The notes: generated by a model not told the origin, from the letters alone. Positions 54,079-62,375 are shown, numbered from the stretch's first letter. The stretch is 64,000 nucleotides of DNA from an uncultured Marinicella sp. (GCA_947502595.1 CANNAM010000006.1:62001-126000), one strand, 5' to 3'. Translations and numbers: made by a program.

Positions 54079-55848
54079 TTAAGATTTGAACGCCACAACT
54101 TGGTTGCGACCATTGTTTTTGGCTTGAAACAATGCCACATCAGCATGACTGAGTAGCAATGCCTTATTCAAGCCAGATAGCAATGAATTAGTCACTCCAA
54201 AACTGGCTGTGACATTGAACTGATGCCCGGTGGGTGAGCAGTCCAAATTTTCTATCGCTGCGCGCATTTTCTCTAACAACTTCACCGTCTTTTGCAATGA
54301 AATACCAGGCGTCACAATAACAAACTCTTCACCACCAAGCCTGGCGATTAAGGTGTCTTGATCCGTCACTTCCTCACAGGCTTTGATGACATTTTGTAAC
54401 ACCCAATCACCCACCATGTGCCCGTAAGCATCATTCACGTTTTTAAAATGATCTAAATCCATGATGGCTAAATTCACTTGGCTGGATTCTAGCTTACATT
54501 TTTTGATGATTTTCAACAGCTGTTCTTCAAAAGACTTGCGACTGAAAACCTTGGTCAAATGATCCACCTCAGAAATCGCTTTGAAATAATCATGCCGGCG
54601 TTTGATTTTATATGTCCAAAAACCCAGCAACAATAAACCAGTTAATACCAACAACATCAACAACTGCTGTTTCTGACTGGTTTCAGCAACCAATTTATTT
54701 TTTAATTGCAGAACTTGATTGTTTTGATTCAATTGCTCAATTTCTAGTTCTTGAGCTAAGTTGGCGTGCATGGCCCGAAAGTAAGCCACTTGAGTCGCCA
54801 TTTTTCGTTCAAACATATGCTTTTCAATGGTGTTTTTTTGTGACAAATAATTATATGCCGATTGCATTGCTTGATTTTCAAGACTCAAATTAATCAAAAC
54901 ATTAAGCACCAGTATCAATTGTTCTGACTCTCCTATGCTGCTGTTCCCGTCAAGGGTTAACAGCGCATAATATTGGGCTTTATCAGGTGCATCAACCAAC
55001 CAGTACATGTAGCTCAATACCGCATTGTAATAGACCTTGATGTTTTTAAAATTAGTTGCATCTACACTTTCTGCCATACTTTCGAGTTGCTGGACTGCCT
55101 TTTGAGCTTCAGCGGAATCAACAGATGGTTTATCAGTGAATTTATACCTGATTAGATCAAGTTTCAAAAAAACTGAAGCAATGGTGTTGTTTAATGACTC
55201 ACAAAGGTCAATGGCTTCAGTGATTTGTGTTTTATATGCCTCACCTTTGCCTTGCCGCATTAAAATACGGTACTTGTTATATACACCCATACACTTATCA
55301 TCTTCAGTGAAGTCACCCTTGATTAACAGGTCTGCATATTTGAGTGAAATGTCATCTTGATTCATCAATCGGTATGACAAGGCCACAACGTTGTAGGCCA
55401 TAGATAACAAATACTTATCAGCGGTTTGTTCAGTGAGTTGGATGGCTTGGTTCAAATTTTTTATGGCGGGCTCGAAATCGCCAGTAATGACCTGAAGATT
55501 GGCCAGCAGTTGTACAATCCTGGCTTGGTATTCAACAGCTAGACAGCGTGTTTTTAATGCTTTTAAATGTTCTATTGACTGTGCGTACTCACCCTTAAAA
55601 CTGTCTCGATACAGCAGCAAATAATTATAATAACAACGCTCATCCTCACTCATTAGAACTGTTTCAGACTGCAAAGCATTCAATGCAGCAGAAAACTCAT
55701 CTGACTTTGATTTACGAATCAATTCAAGCGCATACAGTTTTTGTTTGTAGTGCTGCGAATTTTGCTGGCTCACGCTCAAATCATCAACTTGAGCGTAAGC
55801 CACCCAAGAAATAAACAGTAACGCAATTATCGAACCAGTTTTACTCAT
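54079..55848 (-). CDS. Exported TPR-transmembrane-GGDEF diguanylate cyclase, copy 3
   Basis: 589 residues from the ATG at 55848, which opens signal peptide MSKTGSIIALLFISWVAYAQ; the frame also extends to a TTG at 55908, directly after the upstream peptide's stop. Helical TPR-like repeats (periplasmic, about 40-360), a coiled coil (EIEQLNQNNQVLQLKNKL), a membrane helix (QLLMLLVLTGLLLLGFWTY) and a C-terminal GGDEF domain with MDLDHFKNVNDAYGH and active-site GGEEF. No RxxD inhibitory site precedes GGEEF. It should make cyclic di-GMP in response to a periplasmic cue. One of three paralogues here. Confidence 0.88.
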   Translation of the reverse strand: MSKTGSIIALLFISWVAYAQVDDLSVSQQNSQHYKQKLYALELIRKSKSDEFSAALNALQSETVLMSEDERCYYNYLLLYRDSFKGEYAQSIEHLKALKTRCLAVEYQARIVQLLANLQVITGDFEPAIKNLNQAIQLTEQTADKYLLSMAYNVVALSYRLMNQDDISLKYADLLIKGDFTEDDKCMGVYNKYRILMRQGKGEAYKTQITEAIDLCESLNNTIASVFLKLDLIRYKFTDKPSVDSAEAQKAVQQLESMAESVDATNFKNIKVYYNAVLSYMYWLVDAPDKAQYYALLTLDGNSSIGESEQLILVLNVLINLSLENQAMQSAYNYLSQKNTIEKHMFERKMATQVAYFRAMHANLAQELEIEQLNQNNQVLQLKNKLVAETSQKQQLLMLLVLTGLLLLGFWTYKIKRRHDYFKAISEVDHLTKVFSRKSFEEQLLKIIKKCKLESSQVNLAIMDLDHFKNVNDAYGHMVGDWVLQNVIKACEEVTDQDTLIARLGGEEFVIVTPGISLQKTVKLLEKMRAAIENLDCSPTGHQFNVTASFGVTNSLLSGLNKALLLSHADVALFQAKNNGRNQVVAFKS

Positions 55849-55908
55849 AATTAAAAGTGCCCTCGAAGTAACCTCAGGCACTGTATTTTTAGTTGCACTT
55901 AGACACAA

Positions 55909-56073
55909 TTACTCTTCGTCATCATCACCAGGCAAATGCGAACATTTCAAATCAAGGTTAATCTGATTGATTTGTTTAAGCTCAGTGTCGGTTAATTTTT
56001 CAGTGATTTCATTGTTTTGATGAACCGAATCTGATTGACCTATTGACTCAAGTACTTTAATTATATTATTCAT
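55909..56073 (-). CDS. Candidate borosin-type RiPP precursor peptide 3
   Basis: 54 residues from an ATG at 56073, 5 nt after AGAGG. It shares with peptides 1 and 2 the leader pattern K-x-LE-x-IGQ-x-x-SVHQ and a tail DLKCSHLPGDDDEE. The middle KLTDTELKQINQ recalls the leader helix of known split-borosin precursors (from memory). The tail would be the core, with Cys, hydrophobic residues and Pro before the acidic end. This is the most divergent of the three. It has its own promoter and precedes the GGDEF copy 3 gene. Confidence 0.7.
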   Translation of the reverse strand: MNNIIKVLESIGQSDSVHQNNEITEKLTDTELKQINQINLDLKCSHLPGDDDEE

Positions 56074-56108
56074 ACACACCTCTTTTGTTATTTTAAATAT
56101 TGTCATTT

Positions 56109-56157
56109 CACCTGACTGCTCAGGTGTACTTATATTCTAACATTATCTGTCAGTCAA
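56109..56157 (-). promoter_or_regulatory. Promoter and palindrome upstream of precursor 3
   Basis: On the minus strand TTGACT (56157-56152), a 17-bp spacer and TATAAG (56134-56129) make a good sigma70 promoter. Just downstream, covering the expected start, is a perfect 7-bp palindrome CACCTGA-GCAG-TCAGGTG (56126-56109), which could be an operator or a leader hairpin. Confidence 0.6.
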
Positions 56158-56234
56158 ATTGATGATTTAATAAATCCTGCTGCGCAACTTAAACCCTGAA
56201 GAAGTGTTTAGCATACTGAATCTCTAACTATAAT

Positions 56235-56780
56235 TCAGCAGGGTATCTGCCGTGTTACCATCCATTCTTGCATCGAATCCCCTGTTGTTTTATGTTTAAA
56301 CACACGTCCTTTTATAAGTCCCAGTTTATGATTGGCTTGTATGGCAGCTTGGTTAGACACTCGATTAAATACATGTACTGTAGTTACAGCTTGACTGCTT
56401 AAAAGGTAATTAATTAATAAAGTTTTTGCTTGGTGTCCAATTCCTTTTCGATGCCATTCTGGTAGTACCATAACCCCCACTTCGGCAACACTTCTGGATT
56501 GCTTCAGGTACCAATTAGCCCCTATGATTCCGACTTGAGCACGACTGGCCAGATCAACTATTACATAACTTATATATTTAGGCAGTACCTGCTGTTGTGT
56601 ATACAGGGTTCGTTTGAAATACTGAGTTGCGCTGTCTAAGCTCATTGCATCACCAATGTGTTGCATGACTCTTGGGCATCCATACAAGGAAAAAAACACA
56701 TCAAAGTCATCATCACCTAATAGTTTTAACGCTATTGAAGAAGTGGGTGAGTTAGTTCGTATGTACGTTTTGACCGTCAA
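56235..56780 (-). CDS. GNAT-family N-acetyltransferase (RimJ/RimL-like)
   Basis: 181 residues. IALKLLGDDDFDVFFSLYGC, VGVMVLPEWHRKGIGHQAKT (acetyl-CoA loop R-x-x-G-I-G) and NQAAIQANHKLGL place it in Acetyltransf_3/RimJ-RimL. The only sensible start is TTG at 56780; no ATG precedes the conserved part and no ribosome-binding site is clear. It lies between GGDEF copy 2 and precursor 3 in the same direction. It could acetylate a peptide or antibiotic. A tailoring role for the peptides is speculation. Confidence 0.75.
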   Translation of the reverse strand: MTVKTYIRTNSPTSSIALKLLGDDDFDVFFSLYGCPRVMQHIGDAMSLDSATQYFKRTLYTQQQVLPKYISYVIVDLASRAQVGIIGANWYLKQSRSVAEVGVMVLPEWHRKGIGHQAKTLLINYLLSSQAVTTVHVFNRVSNQAAIQANHKLGLIKGRVFKHKTTGDSMQEWMVTRQIPC

Positions 56781-56984
56781 TTTATGTTTTCAGCAGTTGC
56801 TCGATGTTCTGTATTATGGCCCCAGTTGTTGCATGATTTTTGGCCCAATTCAGCCAATGTAACAATACATAACAAGTGCATGTTATATCTGGACCTTATC
56901 TGCATTGTTGTGCAGCTGGGTTCAATCATTATTCTGACTTTTTTGCTTCACTGTTGAAACCACCTGTAAACAAGTTAAAATTAA

Positions 56985-58820
56985 TTAAGGCACAGCTGGG
57001 TTGTATATCACCACTTGGTTGCGGCCTTGTTTTTTGGCTTGAAACAAGGCCACATCGGCATGGGTCAGTAACATATTTAAACTGTAACCAGAGCAGTTTG
57101 CAGATGACACCCCAAAACTGGCGGTAACAACAATGTCTGTGCCGGAGCTTGAACTGTCCAATGTTTCGACAGCCAATCTTAACGCTTCTACCTTGTTGTA
57201 CATTTCGTTGAAGTTTAAGCCCGGCATCACAATGCAAAACTCTTCACCACCTAACCTGGCTATAATGGTTTCACCTTCAATCAGCTCCTTACACGCATAC
57301 ACCACATTTTTTAACACCCAGTCACCAACCAAGTGGCCATGGTTGTCATTCACCCTTTTAAACCGATCTAAATCCATGATTGCTAAATGTATAGGCGCTT
57401 CTATTGATGCCATGCGTTTAATCAGCGCATTGGCCTGCTCTTCAAAAGCTTTGCGAGTCAATACTTTGGTTAAATGGTCTATTTCAGAAACACCTTTAAA
57501 GTAGTCATGACGTTTTTTAACTTTATACAACCACAACACCATCAGTCCCAATAAAGTGAGTATCAACATGATAACCAGCCGTTGGTTATTGGCCAATTGT
57601 TCGGTTAATTGCTTTTCTAGTTCCAGCACTGCTTTTTGCTGATTGAGCTGATCGATTTCAAACTCTTTGGCTAAATTTGAATGCTTAACCGTCATGAAGG
57701 CCATTTGTTTGGCTTTGGACTGACCATATAAATTCAATTCAACTCGATTTCTCTGACTCAAGTACTGGTAGGCGGCCAAGTACTTGTTCTCAGACAGTGC
57801 GACTTGTTCCAGCACCTCCAGTGCAAAAATTAACTGTAAGGTGTTACCCAACCCCTCATTCAAATCCAGGGTAGCTTTGGCAAACCCTTCTGCAGCATTG
57901 ATGTTTCCTTGTAATAAAGCAAATTTAGCTTCAATAGCAGCAAACTTTGCTTGAATGTTCTTGTATGGACCAACACTGATTTCAGGGCGCAAACCAACAA
58001 TCAGTTCACTCAACTCATTCAGTTTTGTTGGAGACAGGTTTTCGGTTTTTAACTTTCTATAGATGCTGTCCATCAAAAGCGATTGGGCGAACAACAAATT
58101 GCCACTGTCTATACAAGCATTGTCTGAGTAGTCGACTTCATTAACAGGTACATCTGATGAGCTGTCATGTAAATAAAAATGGTTTTTACTGAATTGTAAA
58201 CGGCATTTATTTTCTGTGGTTGGCTGCAGGTTGTATAAAATTTCACTGTATTTAATACTGAGTTGTTTTTGCCCCAAAATGTTATATACCATGGCTGCAG
58301 CCGAATAAGCGATTATTTTGGTGGTGGTGTCTGTGGTTTCTTTAAGTTCATTGATGGTGGTATCGATGTACAGTGATGCATCATTGTAGTCACCCCTGAG
58401 GGCAGCTAAATTAGCCAACAGGGCATCCATCCTAACAATATTTTTGATGTCTTTACACCTTGCCTTCAATTGTTTTGCATCATCAATGGCTGTTTGATAA
58501 TCCCCTTTAAAAGCCGTTTGATAGGCTTTTAAAAAACCGTAATGGCAACTTTGAAAAGCAGTCATACCATCTGCTACCAAGGCCAGGTTCTCTAAACCTT
58601 TTGCAAATCCGTCATGATCTGAGATTCGAATGGCTTCCAGCCTTAACATTTCTTGGTTAATTGACTCAGGATCGGTCAATTCATTTTGAGCTGAATGAGC
58701 CAGTCCAACGGTAAAAACAACACACAAGCAAAAGACGATTAAGCACAGTGCACCTGGTTGCTGACGAAAATAGTAGGGTAAATTATATTGGCTTAGCGGG
58801 TTATTCTTCGTCATCGTCAT
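56985..58820 (-). CDS. Exported TPR-transmembrane-GGDEF diguanylate cyclase, copy 2
   Basis: 611 residues. An N-terminal hydrophobic signal/anchor (LCLIVFCLCVVFTVGLAHSA), TPR-like helical repeats, a coiled coil (EIDQLNQQKAVLELEKQL), a membrane helix (RLVIMLILTLLGLMVLWLY) and a GGDEF domain from about 440 with MDLDRFKRVNDNHGH and GGEEF. No RxxD I-site. The ATG at 58820 lies inside the end of the precursor 2 gene in another frame, so the two overlap by 20 bp and are translationally coupled; ATG 58814 is an alternative. Very similar to copy 1 in the linker and GGDEF region. Confidence 0.9.
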   Translation of the reverse strand: MTMTKNNPLSQYNLPYYFRQQPGALCLIVFCLCVVFTVGLAHSAQNELTDPESINQEMLRLEAIRISDHDGFAKGLENLALVADGMTAFQSCHYGFLKAYQTAFKGDYQTAIDDAKQLKARCKDIKNIVRMDALLANLAALRGDYNDASLYIDTTINELKETTDTTTKIIAYSAAAMVYNILGQKQLSIKYSEILYNLQPTTENKCRLQFSKNHFYLHDSSSDVPVNEVDYSDNACIDSGNLLFAQSLLMDSIYRKLKTENLSPTKLNELSELIVGLRPEISVGPYKNIQAKFAAIEAKFALLQGNINAAEGFAKATLDLNEGLGNTLQLIFALEVLEQVALSENKYLAAYQYLSQRNRVELNLYGQSKAKQMAFMTVKHSNLAKEFEIDQLNQQKAVLELEKQLTEQLANNQRLVIMLILTLLGLMVLWLYKVKKRHDYFKGVSEIDHLTKVLTRKAFEEQANALIKRMASIEAPIHLAIMDLDRFKRVNDNHGHLVGDWVLKNVVYACKELIEGETIIARLGGEEFCIVMPGLNFNEMYNKVEALRLAVETLDSSSSGTDIVVTASFGVSSANCSGYSLNMLLTHADVALFQAKKQGRNQVVIYNPAVP

Positions 58821-58977
58821 CAGGGAGAATCATACAAACCAAGTCATGGTTTTGCGCTTTCAGCTGAATAAATGCGTGGTTTTGAGTCACTGAATCTGTG
58901 TACAATTGATCATTAGAATGTTGATGTACCGATTGAGTTTGACCCAATCGTTCTAAAATTTTTACTTTATTTTTCAT
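58801..58977 (-). CDS. Candidate borosin-type RiPP precursor peptide 2
   Basis: 58 residues from ATG 58977, with AGGGAA upstream. Starts MKNKVKILERLGQTQSVHQ and ends DLVCMILPDDDDEE. Same length as peptide 1, with closely similar ends and a variable middle. It begins 60 bp after the stop of the methyltransferase gene, the arrangement seen for split borosins, so it is the most likely substrate. The hydrophobic VCMIL before Pro and the acidic run would be the methylated core. Confidence 0.75.
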   Translation of the reverse strand: MKNKVKILERLGQTQSVHQHSNDQLYTDSVTQNHAFIQLKAQNHDLVCMILPDDDDEE

Positions 58978-59037
58978 TGTACAGTTTTCCCTATTTGATT
59001 GACGTTTACTGGTAATGCTTGCTTTGGTTAAAAAATC

Positions 59038-59829
59038 TTAACATAAATCCTTGATTTTCAACAATCTATTTACCTGCTCAGTGTTTTTTTGTTTTTTATG
59101 CTGAGGCGGTATGACCAAAGTGCTCTTCATTAACAAGGGCACAGAAGTTAAATTTTGCAACTCAACGGTCTCCATTCTGGGCTTTTCAATCGGCAGTACC
59201 GCACATTCATAAACAATCACTTCATGGTCTGGAGAATACGTCTCTAACAGCATATCCACCAACACTTGTTTGGCTTCAATTGAGGTATCAAATACTTTCA
59301 AGCTGCGGTCCCCTGCAATGCCCACCTGCCACAATACCAAATAAGCACTGGGATCAAACTTCGTATGATTGAACATGAAATTATTGGCTTCAAAATGGGC
59401 ACAACCACAGCTACCAGGATCAATACCTAAGTCTGCATACAAACAATCTTCCGCTGAAATCCCAGGCTCCATATGTGCTTGATAGCCTTCGGCTCTGGCC
59501 ATGCGAATGGTTTCGTGCGGTGGCAAAGCAAAAACCCCGGGATGACCATAGAAAGCACCGCAAACATTGTTGCCTGCCCTGACCGCTTGCATAATCATAT
59601 CCCCCATTTCACGGTAAGTTGTTTTTCTGGACTTACCCGCTTCATACAAAGGCTGTAAACTGATGACATGTTCGTTCATGGTTTTCACCCACTCTTCCAC
59701 CAGTTGATTCGAAGCTGCCACAAACACCACATCAGCTTGTTCAATAAAATGACGTGACAGTGGCGTGATGTGAGACCCCAAAGTCATCCCCAAACCTACA
59801 TTTACTAAGCGCCCTTTTTTAGTTGACAT
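59038..59829 (-). CDS. Split-borosin-type peptide alpha-N-methyltransferase
   Basis: 263 residues of the tetrapyrrole (corrin/porphyrin) methylase fold, SAM-dependent. The N-terminus RLVNVGLGMTLGSHITPLSR lacks the cobalamin-pathway GPG pattern. LYEAGKSRKTTYREM gives Tyr62, Arg68 and Tyr72, with the same spacing as the catalytic Tyr/Arg/Tyr set of the borosin enzyme OphMA. FYGHPGVF (93-100), MEPGISAEDCLYADLGIDPG and YLVLWQVGIAGD match the bacterial split-borosin enzyme SonM as I remember it. Such enzymes methylate backbone amides of a separate precursor. GAGGAG lies before the ATG. No corrin or heme gene is near; two small peptide genes flank it. Confidence 0.85.
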   Translation of the reverse strand: MSTKKGRLVNVGLGMTLGSHITPLSRHFIEQADVVFVAASNQLVEEWVKTMNEHVISLQPLYEAGKSRKTTYREMGDMIMQAVRAGNNVCGAFYGHPGVFALPPHETIRMARAEGYQAHMEPGISAEDCLYADLGIDPGSCGCAHFEANNFMFNHTKFDPSAYLVLWQVGIAGDRSLKVFDTSIEAKQVLVDMLLETYSPDHEVIVYECAVLPIEKPRMETVELQNLTSVPLLMKSTLVIPPQHKKQKNTEQVNRLLKIKDLC

Positions 59830-60004
59830 ACTTGCTCCTCACTGTTGTTAATTAAAGGTGTTTCACTGATTGTTGGTAAATCAACTAACCAATACCGGAC
59901 GAACTCAAAGCTGAATATGCAGCATCCCAAAAACTGAACACCTTAATCACCACTTGAGCTATGGCCTTGCTTTGCTCAGCTACAGTTGCTGCTTTTTTTC
60001 ATCT

Positions 60005-61828
60005 TTAAGCCACCACAGGGGTATTAATCACCACCTGATTACGACCCTGGTTTTTGGCTTCAAACAAAGCCGCATCTGCGTGGGTTAATAATAAATTAAA
60101 ACTGTACCCTGAATTGGTGGATGATGACACACCAAAACTGGCAGTCACTGATATGTCTGCACCTGAAACAGAACAATCTAAATGCTCAACAGCATGCCTT
60201 AAAGCCTCCACTTTGGCATACATTTGATTGAAACTCATATCCGGCATAACCACACAAAACTCTTCTCCTCCTAATCTGGCTATGATCATGTCTTCCTCTA
60301 CCAACTCCTTACAGGCATAAACCACGTTTTTCAGCACCCAATCACCAGTCAAATGCCCATGATTATCGTTCACCTTCTTAAAGTAATCCAAATCCATAAT
60401 CGCCAAATGTATGGGTGCTTCATTTGACTGCATGCGATTAATCAGCTCTATGGATTGCTCTTCAAACGCTTTGCGGGTTAAAACCTTGGTCAAATGATCC
60501 ACTTCAGACACACCCTTGAAATAATCATGACGCTGTTTGATTTTATACAACCACATTGCCATCAAGCCCAAAAGCGTTAGTATCAATAGAATAACCAGAC
60601 TTTGGTTGTTGGCCACTTGCTCAGTTAATTTTTTCTCTAGCTCAAGCACTGCTTTTTGTTGGTTGAGCTGTTCTATTTCAAACCCTTTTGCCAAGTTGGT
60701 GTGCTTGACTGTCATGAAAGCCAGTTGCTTGGCTTGAGACTGGTCATATAAACTCAATTCAACTTGGTTTTTTTTATTCAGATATTCAAATGCTTGGGTG
60801 TAATTGTTTTCGGATAGCGCCACATTTTCCAGCACATCAAGCGCAATAATTGATTGCTCAGTATTGCCAAGCTTTACATTAACATCCAATGAATTTAAGG
60901 CATATTGACGGGCCTTCTGCGCTTCACCTTTGAGCCAATATAGTTTGGCTTTTAATGCAGCAAAAATACCAAGTATATTTTTATAAGGGCTTTGACTAAT
61001 CTCGCCTTCTACACTGCTGATGGTTGTTTCAATTTCATCCAGCGCTTGTTTTTTGCTGCCGCTCTGAGTTAACTGCCATTTGATATGGTCTAAAATAAGA
61101 AACTGGCTGTACAGTAAGTTGCCACTTTTTCTGCATAATTCTGACATGTCCTTTATTTCAGAAAACGTCACTGGTTGACTGCCAACCTCATCCTGATACA
61201 CATTGCTGATGAAGCTTAAATGACAGAGGTTTTCATCGGTTGGACTGAGGTTGTATAAAAGTTTACTGTATTTTGCACCTAACGCTTGTTGGTCAAGTAG
61301 GTTATAAACAACTGAGGCCGCAGAGTACACCAATGTTTTGGTTACTGTATCATCTGTTTTATTGGCATTTTGAATGACCAGGTCTATATGTTTAGAGGCC
61401 TTATCATAGTTGCCACCAATCACTGCTATATTCGCAATCAACGCATTCATTCTGATTTTCACCCGGGTGTCATCGCACCTGGGCATCAAATTTTCAATGA
61501 TTTCGACGGCTGTTTTTGACTCGCCTTTAAAAGCCTGTTGATAAGCCAGTAAAAATGAATAATGACAGTGTTGGTATGTCGACATCTCAATTTGTTTGAA
61601 CTTTAGTTTTTCCAAACCTGAATCAAACATAAGTGGCGATTTAATTCTTAATGATTCCAACCTCAGTATTTCATCAGTAATTTCTTCAGCTTCACTGACA
61701 TCCGCAACAACAGACTTACCCGCTGCAGGCACCACCAGCAAACATAAAAAGAGCATGATAAAAACACATGCTCTTGTATAGATGTCAAACAACATGACTT
61801 TTAAATCAGAACTCAGGACATCAGTCAC
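60005..61828 (-). CDS. Exported TPR-transmembrane-GGDEF diguanylate cyclase, copy 1
   Basis: 607 residues from a GTG at 61828 that overlaps the precursor 1 stop (GTGA); ATG 61795 is an alternative opening the signal segment (CVFIMLFLCLLVVPAAG). TPR-like helices (about 45-370), coiled coil (EIEQLNQQKAVLELEKKL), membrane helix (LVILLILTLLGLMAMWLY), and GGDEF with MDLDYFKKVNDNHGH and GGEEF. No RxxD I-site. The linker and GGDEF are nearly the same as in copy 2, while the TPR part has diverged, as expected if the sensor domains recognise different ligands. Confidence 0.9.
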   Translation of the reverse strand: MTDVLSSDLKVMLFDIYTRACVFIMLFLCLLVVPAAGKSVVADVSEAEEITDEILRLESLRIKSPLMFDSGLEKLKFKQIEMSTYQHCHYSFLLAYQQAFKGESKTAVEIIENLMPRCDDTRVKIRMNALIANIAVIGGNYDKASKHIDLVIQNANKTDDTVTKTLVYSAASVVYNLLDQQALGAKYSKLLYNLSPTDENLCHLSFISNVYQDEVGSQPVTFSEIKDMSELCRKSGNLLYSQFLILDHIKWQLTQSGSKKQALDEIETTISSVEGEISQSPYKNILGIFAALKAKLYWLKGEAQKARQYALNSLDVNVKLGNTEQSIIALDVLENVALSENNYTQAFEYLNKKNQVELSLYDQSQAKQLAFMTVKHTNLAKGFEIEQLNQQKAVLELEKKLTEQVANNQSLVILLILTLLGLMAMWLYKIKQRHDYFKGVSEVDHLTKVLTRKAFEEQSIELINRMQSNEAPIHLAIMDLDYFKKVNDNHGHLTGDWVLKNVVYACKELVEEDMIIARLGGEEFCVVMPDMSFNQMYAKVEALRHAVEHLDCSVSGADISVTASFGVSSSTNSGYSFNLLLTHADAALFEAKNQGRNQVVINTPVVA

Positions 61829-62001
61829 TCATCATCGTCATTAGGAAACAACACACAAACCAAATCACCACTCTGGATTTTCAATTGACTGAAAGCCTGG
61901 TCGTCTTTATGCAGTGTTTCTATCATCTGGTTCACTGAGTCATATTGATGAATTGATTTGGTTTGGCCGATTTTTTCTAACATTTTTATTTTATTATTCA
62001 C
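61825..62001 (-). CDS. Candidate borosin-type RiPP precursor peptide 1
   Basis: 58 residues from a GTG at 62001, 7 nt after AGAGGAAA. Starts VNNKIKMLEKIGQTKSIHQ and ends DLVCVLFPNDDDE. The stop overlaps the start of GGDEF copy 1. The open frame runs further upstream, but the ribosome-binding site and alignment with peptides 2 and 3 fix this start. Putative core VCVLFP before the acidic tail. Confidence 0.73.
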   Translation of the reverse strand: MNNKIKMLEKIGQTKSIHQYDSVNQMIETLHKDDQAFSQLKIQSGDLVCVLFPNDDDE

Positions 62002-62048
62002 TTTAAACTTTCCTCTTTTTGTTAATAATTTGGTTGCAACCTCATGCA

Positions 62049-62077
62049 TATATAAAAATCTTAACACAAACATTGAA
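62049..62077 (-). promoter_or_regulatory. Candidate promoter of the precursor 1 / GGDEF 1 unit
   Basis: On the minus strand TTCAAT (62077-62072), a 17-bp spacer and TATATA (62054-62049) lie about 50 bp before the precursor 1 start. The -35 is weak. Part of it overlaps a 17-bp match to the end of the methyltransferase gene. Confidence 0.3.
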
Positions 62078-62186
62078 GCATCATAAAAACTATTTATTCT
62101 GACCCACTATTTAGTTATGATTATTGAGTTATTTGCCATAAGTCTATTTCTGAAAACTGATTGTTTCCCCGCCCAAAACCACCCCG

Positions 62187-62375
62187 TTATTGGTATTCAG
62201 GCAATATATTCACTACTGATTCAATACCGGCTTCCAAAGAACAGCACTGCATACCTGGTATACCTGACTTACATTGCATTTGTTCCTGTTCCACTACCAC
62301 AAATATTGCTTTTTTGTGGTACTCAGCTTGCAACATATTTTCGCATATTTGCACTGCCTTCTGATACGACAACAA
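62187..62375 (-). CDS. Possible small ORF upstream of the precursor 1 promoter (uncertain)
   Basis: A 62-codon frame from a TTG encodes IFVVVEQEQMQCKSGIPGMQ and a C-terminal VVNILPEYQ. It has no ATG, no clear ribosome-binding site and no recognised family, and an opposite-strand frame covers the same bases. The 541-bp gap 62002-62543 holds nothing else but the candidate promoter. Confidence 0.18.
   Translation of the reverse strand: MLSYQKAVQICENMLQAEYHKKAIFVVVEQEQMQCKSGIPGMQCCSLEAGIESVVNILPEYQ

Noticed and set aside
59038-59829. Reading the tetrapyrrole-methylase-fold protein as a cobalamin or siroheme biosynthesis enzyme
   Set aside because: The Tyr/Arg/Tyr set and FYGHPGVF / MEPGISAED blocks fit borosin methyltransferases better, and no corrin or siroheme gene is adjacent.
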